This document shows, piece after piece, positions 32,598-40,083 of a DNA stretch of 64,000 bases (position 1 is its first letter; each line of letters opens with the position of its first letter). The stretch is from positions 186,001 to 250,000 of the forward strand of contig DASZUK010000062.1 in NCBI GenBank assembly GCA_035547695.1. Direction: 5' to 3'. A program made the translations under genes and the position numbers. The DNA comes from DASZUK01 sp035547695. Lineage in GTDB: Bacteria; Actinomycetota; Acidimicrobiia; Acidimicrobiales; RAAP-2. A model generated the notes under the pieces. It saw nothing but the letters and a program-made list of their open reading frames with translations, was not told the origin of the DNA and made no database searches.

Positions 32598-33932
32598 ATG
32601 ATGGGACGGATGCCGTACGCCTTCCTGGGGGTGACCCTGCTCGGCGCCCTGGCGGTGGTCAACGCCTACCGGCCGGTCCGCCGGGAGCCGATGACGGTGC
32701 CCAGCTTCTTCGCCGGCTGGATCGTCGGGGAGCTGCCCCTCCAGAACCTGACCTGGCAGATGGCCGCCACCGTGGTCTTCGGGGTGTTCGGGGCCTTCGC
32801 CGCCTGGCCCGGCTGGCTGGGGCTGGCGGTGGCCGTGGCCGGCTGGGCCGGCCTGGTGGGCCTGGCGGTCGCCGGACAGCGGGCCGGGCGGGTGGTGGCC
32901 GAGGCCCTGGGGCAGGCCACCGGCCGGCCGTTCCCCGCCGTGCCGGTCCCGCCGGCCCCGGCCTGGGGGCGGTGGTGGCAGCTCACCCGGGCCGTCCCGC
33001 TGCGGAGCCGGTCGGCCGAGCTGGTGAAGGACGTCGACTACTGGGGGGACGGCATCCACCGGCACCGCCTCGACGTCATCCGTCCCCGGGACATCCGTCC
33101 CCGGGACCGGCCGGCCGCGGCCGACCGGGGGGCGCCCAGCGGCCCGGACGACCGCGGCCCGGGGACCGCCGGCCGGGGGGCGCCGGTGATGGTCTACGTC
33201 CACGGCGGCGCCTGGGTCATCGGGGACAAGCGGGAGCAGGGCAAGCCGATGCTGTACGAGCTGGTGGCCCGCGGCTGGGTGTGCGTGGCCGTCAACTACC
33301 GGCTCAGCCCCCGGGCCACCTGGCCGGACCACGTCGTCGACGTCAAGCGGGCGCTGGCCTGGGTGAAGGAGCACATCGCGGACTACGGCGGCGACCCCGG
33401 CTTCGTCGCCATCTCCGGCGGCTCCGCCGGCGGCCACCTGGCCGCCCTGGCCGCCCTGACCGCCGGCGACGCCACCTGGCAGCCCGGGTTCGAGGGCGCC
33501 GACACCGCCGTGGCCGCCTGCGTGCCGTGCTACGGCGTCATGGACATGACCGGCGACCGGTCCGGGTCCGGCAAGTACGGCCCGGGGTTGCTGCGGCTGC
33601 TGGAGCGGCTGGTCATGAAGGCGTCCGCCGCCGACCACCCCGAGGTGTTCGAGGCGGCGTCGCCCACCCTGCGGGTCCACGACGGGGCGCCGCCGTTCTT
33701 CGTCCTCCACGGCGCCAACGACACCCTCGTCCCGGTGGACGTGGCCCGGCAGTTCGTGGCCGCCCTCCGCCGGGTCAGCACCGCCCCGGTGGCCTACGCC
33801 GAGCTGCCGCTGGCCCAGCACGCCTTCGACGTCCTGGCCTCCCTGCGCTGCCAGGCCACCACCGCCGGGGTGGTGGCGTTCCTGGACGCCGTCCGGCTGT
33901 CAGCTCTCCGGGGCCAGCTCGACGGCGATTGA
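32598..33932 (+). CDS. Alpha/beta hydrolase, HSL-like lipase/esterase with membrane N-terminus
   Basis: The 444-residue protein starts with membrane segments (ATVVFGVFGAFAAWPGWLGLAVAVAGWAGLVGLAVAG, key residues V, F, W, G) and then a hydrolase domain of the hormone-sensitive-lipase type: VYVHGGAWVIGDKREQ near residue 200 forms the oxyanion hole, ISGGSAGGHLA near 274 holds the nucleophile Ser, FVLHGANDTLVPV the Asp and AQHAFDV the His. It should hydrolyse acyl esters at the membrane. A 10-base repeat, atccgtcccc, is duplicated before the HGG. ATG codons at 32598, 32601 and 32610 all fit. The 3' end overlaps valS by 33 bases. Confidence 0.85.
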   Translation: MMGRMPYAFLGVTLLGALAVVNAYRPVRREPMTVPSFFAGWIVGELPLQNLTWQMAATVVFGVFGAFAAWPGWLGLAVAVAGWAGLVGLAVAGQRAGRVVAEALGQATGRPFPAVPVPPAPAWGRWWQLTRAVPLRSRSAELVKDVDYWGDGIHRHRLDVIRPRDIRPRDRPAAADRGAPSGPDDRGPGTAGRGAPVMVYVHGGAWVIGDKREQGKPMLYELVARGWVCVAVNYRLSPRATWPDHVVDVKRALAWVKEHIADYGGDPGFVAISGGSAGGHLAALAALTAGDATWQPGFEGADTAVAACVPCYGVMDMTGDRSGSGKYGPGLLRLLERLVMKASAADHPEVFEAASPTLRVHDGAPPFFVLHGANDTLVPVDVARQFVAALRRVSTAPVAYAELPLAQHAFDVLASLRCQATTAGVVAFLDAVRLSALRGQLDGD

Positions 33933-36674
33933 CGGCTCGGTCCCTTCCACCAGCACCAGCTCCGCGACGACCCCGGCGTCCTTCAGGTCGTCGGCGGCTT
34001 CGCGCAGCCGGGCCAGCCGGTCCACCGAGTCGGTCACGGTCAACCGGGCCACGGCGGCCCGCATGGACCGCTTGGCCGTCGTCTTCTCGCGGCGCACCGC
34101 CCCCAGCACCTCGGCGGCCACCTCCAGCACCGGCGAGGCGCCGAGGACGTCGCCGTCCAGCGCCGGCACGATCTCGGTCGGCACCGCCGGCCAGGCGGCC
34201 CGGTGGACCGACCCGGCCTGCCACCAGCTCCACACCTCCTCGGTGACGAAGGGCAGGAACGGGGCGAACAGCCGCAACTGCACCGACAGGGCCAGGGCCA
34301 GGGTCGCCCGGGCCGACGCGGTGGCGGGATCGGCCGGGTCGCCATAGGCGCGGCTCTTGACCAGCTCGACGTAGTCGTCGCAGAACGACCAGAAGAACTC
34401 CTCGGCCACCTCCAGCGCCCGGGTGTAGTCGTAGAGCTCGAACGCGTTGGTGGCCTGCTCCACCACCACCGCCAGCCAGGACAGGAGGTCGCGGTCCACG
34501 GCTGCCGTCACCGCCTCCGGGCCCGGCGCGGCCGCACCGCCCGCCCGGCCTCCCTCGCCCGGCTGTCCCCCTTCGCCCGCCCGGCCTCCCTCACCCGGCT
34601 GGCCCCCCTCATCCGATCGGGCCCCTTCGCCCAACCGGCCGAGCACGAACTTGGAGGCGTTCAGGATCTTGATGGCCAGCCGCCGGCCGACCTTCATCTG
34701 GCCCTCGTCCACCGCGGTGTCGGTGCCCTGCCGGCCGCTGGCCGCCCAGTACCGGACGGCGTCGGCGCCGTGCTTGTCGATGTGCGGCATCGGGGTCACC
34801 ACGTTGCCCTTGGACTTCGACATCTTCTTGCGGTCCGGGTCGAGGACCCAGCCGGAGATGGCGACGTCCGACCACGGCAGCCGGCCGAAGGCCAGCTCGG
34901 CCCGGACCACGGTGGAGAACAGCCAGGTCCGGATGATGTCGTGGGCCTGCGGCCGCAGGTCCATCGGGAACACCCGGTCGAACAGGTCCGGGTCGTCGCC
35001 CCAGCGGCCGGCGATCAGCGGGGTCAACGACGAGGTGGCCCAGGTGTCCATGACGTCGGGGTCGCCGACGAACCCGCCGGGCCGGCCGCGCCGGTCCTCG
35101 GTGTACCCGTCGGGGACGTCGGTGGACGGGTCCACCGGCAGCCGGTCCTCCGACGGCAGCAGCGGTCGGTCGTAGTCCACGGCGCCGTCGTCGCCCACCG
35201 GGTACCACACCGGGAACGGCACCCCGAAGAACCGCTGCCGGCTGATGTTCCAGTCACTGCCCAGCCCCTCCACCCAGGTCCGGTAGCGGTGGGCCATGTA
35301 CGGCGGGTGCCATCGCAGCTCCTCGCCGCGGGCCAGCAGGGTGTCGCGCAGCGGCAGGGTGCGGACGAACCACTGCCGGGACGACACGATCTCGAGCGGC
35401 CGCTCCCCCTTCTCGAAGAACTTGACCGGGTGGGTGACGGGACGGGGGTCCCCGATCATGTCCCCCGACGCGGCCAGCAGCTCCACGATCCGGGCCTGCG
35501 CCTGGGGGACGGTCCGGCCGGCCAGCTCGGCGTAGGCCGCGGCCGCCGCCTCGGGGTCCTCGGACTCCCATCCGGGCTCCCCCCAGGCCACCGGGGCCAG
35601 CCGGCCGTCGCGGCCCACCAGCATCCGGGTGGGCAGGTCCAGCTCCCGCCACCAGACCACGTCGGTGGTGTCGCCGAAGGTGCACACCATGGCGATCCCG
35701 GACCCCTTCTCCGGGTCGGCCAGCGGGTGGGCCACCACCGGCACCCGGACCCCGAACAGCGGGGTGACCACCTCGGTGCCGAACAGCGGGCGGTACCGGT
35801 CGTCGTCGGGGTGGGCCACCAGGGCCACGCAGGCCGGCAGCAGCTCGGGGCGGGTGGTCTCGATCTCGACGGCGTCGCCGGAGAAGCCCCCGCCGGCGGC
35901 CCCGGGGTCGGCGAGGGGGAACCGGAGGCGGTGGTAGGCCCCCGGGCGCTCCCGGTCCTCCAGCTCGGCCTGGGACACCGCGGTGCGGAAGTCCACGTCC
36001 CACAGGGTGGGGGCGTCGTGCTGGTAGACTTGCCCGGAGGCCAGCAGGTGCAGGAAGCTGCGCTGCGACGCCCGGCGGGCCCGGGGGTCGACGGTGGCGT
36101 AGGTCAGGTCCCAGTCCACCGACAGGCCGAGGGCCCGCCACAGCTCCTCGAAGGCCTTCTCGTCCTCCACCGTCAGCCGGTTGCACAGGGCCACGAAGTT
36201 CGGCCGGGACACCGGCACCGGCTGGTCCGGCGGGGACGGCGGGGGCCGGAAGTCGGGGTCGTAGGGGAGGGACGGGTCGCAGCGGACCCCGAAGTAGTTC
36301 TGCACCCGCCGCTCGGTGGGCAGGCCGTTGTCGTCCCACCCCATCGGGTAGAACACCTCTTTCCCCCGCATCCGTTGGAACCGGGCCACGGTGTCGGTGT
36401 GGGTGTACGAGAACACGTGGCCGATGTGCAGCGATCCGGACACCGTCGGCGGGGGGGTGTCGATGGCGTACACGTCGGCCCGGGCAGCGCCGCGGTCGAA
36501 CCGGTAGGTGCCGTCGGCTGCCCAGGCCGCCGACCACTTGGCCTCCAGGCCTTCCAGGCCGGGCTTGTCGGGGACGGCGGCCCCGCCCGAGGCCCCGGGC
36601 CGGCCGGAGGGCGCGCCGGGGTCGGCGGCCGGCGTCGGTCGGGGCACCGTCGGGTCGGGCACAGGGGACGTCAT
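33900..36674 (-). CDS. valS: Valyl-tRNA synthetase
   Basis: The 924-residue class I synthetase has SLHIGH (HIGH motif, residues 81-86) and KKMSKSKGN (KMSKS, near 612-620), an editing domain with FETTRPE-like VEIETTRPELLPACVAL, and WDLTYATVDPRAR and MDTWATSSLTP in the core. It charges tRNA(Val) with valine and edits threonine. The type is the compact form common to actinobacteria and archaea. A 20-residue Gly/Glu repeat insert (GEGGRAGEGG) lies before the anticodon domain. A coiled-coil end is absent beyond RLARLREAADDLKDAG. It is divergent from cysS with 20 bases between starts. Confidence 0.95.
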   Translation of the reverse strand: MTSPVPDPTVPRPTPAADPGAPSGRPGASGGAAVPDKPGLEGLEAKWSAAWAADGTYRFDRGAARADVYAIDTPPPTVSGSLHIGHVFSYTHTDTVARFQRMRGKEVFYPMGWDDNGLPTERRVQNYFGVRCDPSLPYDPDFRPPPSPPDQPVPVSRPNFVALCNRLTVEDEKAFEELWRALGLSVDWDLTYATVDPRARRASQRSFLHLLASGQVYQHDAPTLWDVDFRTAVSQAELEDRERPGAYHRLRFPLADPGAAGGGFSGDAVEIETTRPELLPACVALVAHPDDDRYRPLFGTEVVTPLFGVRVPVVAHPLADPEKGSGIAMVCTFGDTTDVVWWRELDLPTRMLVGRDGRLAPVAWGEPGWESEDPEAAAAAYAELAGRTVPQAQARIVELLAASGDMIGDPRPVTHPVKFFEKGERPLEIVSSRQWFVRTLPLRDTLLARGEELRWHPPYMAHRYRTWVEGLGSDWNISRQRFFGVPFPVWYPVGDDGAVDYDRPLLPSEDRLPVDPSTDVPDGYTEDRRGRPGGFVGDPDVMDTWATSSLTPLIAGRWGDDPDLFDRVFPMDLRPQAHDIIRTWLFSTVVRAELAFGRLPWSDVAISGWVLDPDRKKMSKSKGNVVTPMPHIDKHGADAVRYWAASGRQGTDTAVDEGQMKVGRRLAIKILNASKFVLGRLGEGARSDEGGQPGEGGRAGEGGQPGEGGRAGGAAAPGPEAVTAAVDRDLLSWLAVVVEQATNAFELYDYTRALEVAEEFFWSFCDDYVELVKSRAYGDPADPATASARATLALALSVQLRLFAPFLPFVTEEVWSWWQAGSVHRAAWPAVPTEIVPALDGDVLGASPVLEVAAEVLGAVRREKTTAKRSMRAAVARLTVTDSVDRLARLREAADDLKDAGVVAELVLVEGTEPSIAVELAPES

Positions 36675-36682
36675 GATCGGGT

Positions 36683-36688
36683 TACCGT
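36683..36688 (+). promoter_or_regulatory. -10 box of cysS, overlapping a divergent box for valS
   Basis: TACCGT is six bases before the cysS GTG. TACGGT on the minus strand (36689-36684) is nine bases before the valS ATG. The boxes overlap by five bases within a 20-base gap, so one segment probably drives both synthetase genes. Confidence 0.5.
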
Positions 36689-36694
36689 ACCCGG

Positions 36695-38140
36695 GTGCTG
36701 CAGCTCCACGACACCGCGACCGGCACGGTGCGGCCCCTGGAGCTGCGCGACCCCGGCCGGGTGTCCATGTACGTCTGCGGCCCCACCGTCTACGACCTGC
36801 CCCACCTGGGGCACGGCCGGTACTCGTTGGTGTTCGACGTCCTCCGCCGGTACCTGTGCTTCAGCGGGCTGGACGTCCGCTACGTCTCCAACATCACCGA
36901 CGTCGACGACAACATCATCAAGCGGGCCGCCGCCGAGCACCGGACCGAGCCGGAGGTGGCGGTGGAGTACGAGGCCCGGTGGTGGGAGGCCATGGACGCC
37001 CTCGGGGTGCTCCGGCCCACCGACACCCCGCACGCCACCGCCTACGTCGACCGCATGGTGGCGCTGGTGGCCGACCTGGTCGGCCGTGGGGCGGCCTACG
37101 AGACCGCCGACGGGGTGTACCTGGCCGTGGACACCGTCGACGGCTACGGCCTGCTGGCCCGCCAGCCGCTGGAGTCCCTGCGGGCCGGGGCCCGGGTGGA
37201 GGCGGCCGAAGGGAAGCGGTCGCCGCTGGACTTCGCGCTGTGGAAGAAGGCCAAGGCCGGCGAGCCCAGTTGGGACTCCCCGTGGGGCCCGGGCCGGCCG
37301 GGATGGCACACCGAGTGCGTCGTCATGTCCCTCGACCTGCTCGGGGACGGGTTCGACCTGCACGGCGGCGGCCAGGACCTGGCGTTCCCGCACCACGAGA
37401 ACGAGCGTGCCCAGGCCGTCGCCGAGGGTCGGCCGTTCGCCCGGCACTGGGTGCACAACGGCTGGGTGATGGTCGGGGGGGAGAAGATGTCGAAGTCCCT
37501 CGGCAACTTCACCTCCCTCACCGACCTGCTGGCCCGCAGCGACCCCCGGGCCTACCGGCTGCTGGTGCTGCGGTCCCACTACCGGTCGCCCATCGAGGTG
37601 ACCGCGGAGACGGTGGCCGACGCCGAGAAGGGCCTGGCCCGCCTCGACGCCCTGGCCCGCCGGTTCTCCCTGGCCGATCCCCTGGCCGAGGCCAACCCGG
37701 TGGTGGCCGGCCAGGGCCCGGCGGCGGCCGCCGACCCGGCCGAGGTCGAACGGTTCCGCGACCGGATGGACGACGACCTGGACACCCCCGGCGCGCTGGC
37801 CGGCATCTTCGACCTGGTCAGCCGGGCCAACGCCGCGGCGGACGCGGCGGCCGGGGGTGGAGCCGCCGCCGACGCGGCGGCCCGGGGTGGCGCCGCGGCC
37901 GATGCGGGCGACGGGGGGGTCGGCCTGGCGCGGACGGCGGCGGTGCTGTGCGCGGCGCTGGGCCTGCCGCTGCGGGCGGCGGCCGACGAGCTGGACGAGG
38001 CGACGCGGCGGTTGGTGGCGGCCCGCGACGAGGCCCGGGCGGCCAGGGACTGGGCACGGGCGGACGCCATCCGTGACGAGTTGGTGAACGGCGGGTGGAT
38101 CGTCGAGGACGGCGCCGACGGCACCACCGTTCGTCGCTGA
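36695..38140 (+). CDS. cysS: Cysteinyl-tRNA synthetase
   Basis: The 481-residue class I synthetase has Cys28 in MYVCGPTVYD, the HIGH variant HLGHGR (37-42), the zinc ligands in GWHTECVVMS and FPHHENERAQ, and KMSKS in GGEKMSKSLGN near residue 265. FTSLTDLL after the KMSKS loop distinguishes it from the mycothiol ligase MshC. The C-terminal DALR region carries an Ala/Gly repeat insert (AAADAAAGGGAAADAAARGG). It charges tRNA(Cys). It is leaderless from TACCGT and divergent from valS. Confidence 0.95.
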   Translation: MLQLHDTATGTVRPLELRDPGRVSMYVCGPTVYDLPHLGHGRYSLVFDVLRRYLCFSGLDVRYVSNITDVDDNIIKRAAAEHRTEPEVAVEYEARWWEAMDALGVLRPTDTPHATAYVDRMVALVADLVGRGAAYETADGVYLAVDTVDGYGLLARQPLESLRAGARVEAAEGKRSPLDFALWKKAKAGEPSWDSPWGPGRPGWHTECVVMSLDLLGDGFDLHGGGQDLAFPHHENERAQAVAEGRPFARHWVHNGWVMVGGEKMSKSLGNFTSLTDLLARSDPRAYRLLVLRSHYRSPIEVTAETVADAEKGLARLDALARRFSLADPLAEANPVVAGQGPAAAADPAEVERFRDRMDDDLDTPGALAGIFDLVSRANAAADAAAGGGAAADAAARGGAAADAGDGGVGLARTAAVLCAALGLPLRAAADELDEATRRLVAARDEARAARDWARADAIRDELVNGGWIVEDGADGTTVRR

Positions 38141-38233
38141 ACGGTCCGGCGCTGGAAATGGCACCAACGCTGGTTGCGGGCTGCTGCTAGCGTCCTGGCT
38201 GGCAATACAGGAAGCAGAAGGGGGATTGCCACA

Positions 38234-38440
38234 GTGGCATCCGGAACGGTGAAGTGGTTCAACGCGGAGAAGGGCTTCGGCTTCATCTCCCAGCCGGGTG
38301 GGGGTGCCGACGTGTTTGTGCACCACACCGCCATCCAGATGAACGGCTACCGGGTCCTCGAAGAGGGCCAGGCGGTGGAGTTCGACGTCGAGGAGGGCCC
38401 GAAGGGCCTGATGGCCAAGGACGTCCGCCCGGTCGGCTGA
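38234..38440 (+). CDS. Cold-shock domain protein (CspA-like)
   Basis: The 68-residue protein is one OB-fold cold-shock domain with RNP1 EKGFGFI and RNP2 VFVHHTAI. It binds single-stranded nucleic acid as an RNA chaperone. The GTG start was taken because VASGTVKWFNAEKGF is the standard start of the family and AAGGGGG lies upstream. The gap after cysS (38141-38233) contains TTGCGG and TAGCGT, a plausible promoter, and a leader of 50 bases or so, as is usual for these genes. Confidence 0.9.
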   Translation: MASGTVKWFNAEKGFGFISQPGGGADVFVHHTAIQMNGYRVLEEGQAVEFDVEEGPKGLMAKDVRPVG

Positions 38441-38532
38441 CCGCTCCCGGCGCGCCGCGGCGCGCCCGGCATCTCCTCGTCCATCCACGGGTTGTCCCGT
38501 CGCGCCCGCGTTCGCGCCCGGGCGTGGTTGGG

Positions 38533-38548
38533 GTTACTATTGGGTAAC
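38533..38548. promoter_or_regulatory. Inverted repeat upstream of acyl-CoA dehydrogenase
   Basis: GTTAC-TATTGG-GTAAC is a perfect 5-base dyad 50 bases ahead of the ATG at 38598. TetR-family lipid regulators in actinobacteria bind similar GTTAC/GTAAC sites. It may be the operator of this gene. Confidence 0.45.
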
Positions 38549-38597
38549 AAGGGGATGTGGGCGCCGCCGGGAGCCGGCGGCCGGCAAGGAGGTCAGC

Positions 38598-39812
38598 ATG
38601 TCGGACTTCTCGCTCGAACTGAACGAGGACCAGCTCCAGATCCGGAACTGGGTCCACGACTTCGCGGAGAACGTGGTGCGGCCGGCCGGCCACGAATGGG
38701 ACGAGCGTGAAGAGACGCCCTGGCCGATCATCGAAGAGGCGGCCAAGATCGGGCTGTACTCCTTCGACTTCATCGCCAACTGCTTCCTCGATCCCACCGG
38801 GCTGCAGATGGCGCTGGTCAACGAGGAGATGAGCTGGGGGGACGCCGGCATCGCCCTGGCCGTCTTCGGGTCCACCCTGGCCGTGGCCGGCATCTACGGC
38901 AACGGCACCCCGGAGCAGCAGGCCGAGTGGATCCCCCAGTGCTTCGGCACCCCGGACGACATCAAGCTGGCCGCCTTCGGGGTGTCCGAGCCGGACGCCG
39001 GCTCCGACGTGTCCTCCCTCAAGTCCCGGGCGGTCTACGACGAGGCCAGGGACGAGTGGGTGCTGAACGGCACCAAGACCTGGATCACCAACGGCGGCAT
39101 CGCCAACACCCACGTCCTGGTGCTGTCGGTGGACCCCGAGCTGGGCAGCCGGGGCCAGGCCAGCTTCGTGGTGCCCGAGGGCACCCCCGGGATCCGGCAG
39201 GGCCAGAAGTTCAAGAAGATGGGCATCCGGGCCTCCCACACCGCCGAGGTGGTCCTGGAGGACTGCCGCATCCCCGGCCGTTGCCTGCTGGGTGGCAAGG
39301 ACAAGCTGGACGAGCGGCTGGCCCGGGCCCGGGAGGGCAAGCGGACGTCCACCCAGGCGGCCATGTCCACCTTCGAGGCCTCCCGGCCGCTGGTCGGGGC
39401 CCAGGCCGTCGGCATCGCCCGGGCCGCCTACGAGTACGCCCTGGACTACGCCAAGGAGCGCAAGCAGTTCAACCGGGCCATCATCGAGAACCAGGCCATC
39501 GCGTTCACCCTGGCCGACATGAAGACCCGCATCGACGCCGCCCGGCTGCTGGTGTGGCGGGCGGCCTGGATGGCGGCCAACCGCAAGCGGTTCGAGGCCG
39601 GCGAGGGCTCCCAGTCGAAGCTGTTCGCCGGGGAGACCGCGGTGTGGGTGACCGAGCAGGCCATCCAGATCCTGGGCGGCTACGGCTACGTCCGGGAGTA
39701 CCCGGTGGAGCGTTGGCACCGGGACTCGAAGATCTACACCATCTTCGAGGGCACCTCCGAGATCCAGCGGCTGGTCATCAGCCGGGCCATCTCCGGCGTC
39801 CACGTCAATTAG
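38598..39812 (+). CDS. Acyl-CoA dehydrogenase
   Basis: The 404-residue protein has the complete family architecture: helical N-domain (FSLELNEDQLQIRNWVHDFA), the FAD-binding middle strand region FGVSEPDAGSDVSS and WVLNGTKTWITNGG, and the C-terminal helical domain with ILGGYGYVREYPVERWHRD and IFEGTSEIQRL, whose Glu near residue 383 is the probable catalytic base. It oxidises an acyl-CoA to the 2-enoyl-CoA, passing electrons to ETF. The ATG follows AAGGAGG. The last codons are part of a short direct duplication (39797-39830). Confidence 0.92.
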   Translation: MSDFSLELNEDQLQIRNWVHDFAENVVRPAGHEWDEREETPWPIIEEAAKIGLYSFDFIANCFLDPTGLQMALVNEEMSWGDAGIALAVFGSTLAVAGIYGNGTPEQQAEWIPQCFGTPDDIKLAAFGVSEPDAGSDVSSLKSRAVYDEARDEWVLNGTKTWITNGGIANTHVLVLSVDPELGSRGQASFVVPEGTPGIRQGQKFKKMGIRASHTAEVVLEDCRIPGRCLLGGKDKLDERLARAREGKRTSTQAAMSTFEASRPLVGAQAVGIARAAYEYALDYAKERKQFNRAIIENQAIAFTLADMKTRIDAARLLVWRAAWMAANRKRFEAGEGSQSKLFAGETAVWVTEQAIQILGGYGYVREYPVERWHRDSKIYTIFEGTSEIQRLVISRAISGVHVN

Positions 39813-39824
39813 GCGTCCACGTCG

Positions 39825-40031
39825 TCAATTGGCGGGGTTGCCGTCGTCGGCTGCGGCGGTGGCCAGGAGACGGGTGCGCGGCGTCACCGTCAGATGCAGG
39901 CCGAGGGCGTCGAGGATGGCCAGCAGGCGGCGGACCTGGGCGGTCAGGCGGGCGTTCTCCAGGTTGGCCACCGTGGACCGGTCGACTCCGGCGAATTCGC
40001 CGAGCTCCGCCTGGGTGATGTTGGAGAATCC
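39825..40031 (-). pseudogene. Truncated XRE/HipB-like helix-turn-helix remnant
   Basis: The frame reads NITQAELGEFAGVDRSTVAN, then LENARLTAQVRRLLAILDAL and GLHLTVTPRTRLLATAAADD before a TGA. This is the recognition half of an XRE helix-turn-helix plus the HipB-type C-terminal tail. The first 15-18 residues of the domain are missing and no ATG, GTG or TTG precedes the HTH core: an in-frame TGA stands at 40034-40032. Just upstream, ATCC-TATGTGA-GGAT resembles a HipB operator. No HipA-like toxin gene is nearby. I read it as a truncated gene; use of a rare start codon is the alternative. Confidence 0.65.
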
Positions 40032-40042
40032 TCACATAGGAT
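40028..40042. promoter_or_regulatory. HipB-like inverted repeat at the HTH remnant
   Basis: ATCCT-CACAT-AGGAT is a perfect dyad next to the truncated HTH frame. The HipB operator has TATCC and GGATA arms separated by eight bases, so the arms here are close to that pattern. Confidence 0.4.
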
Positions 40043-40083
40043 CGGGAGGCTGCCAGCGGCCGGGGTCGTAGTCTCGGCGGTGC

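Noticed and set aside
33485..33505. GGGTTCGAG as a tRNA T-loop
   Set aside because: It lies in the lipase coding sequence and no acceptor stem or anticodon arm can be drawn. I found no tRNA in the window.
37840..37920. Frameshift in cysS at the Ala/Gly repeat
   Set aside because: The frame resumes with conserved DALR-domain helices to the normal stop; it is an in-frame expansion.
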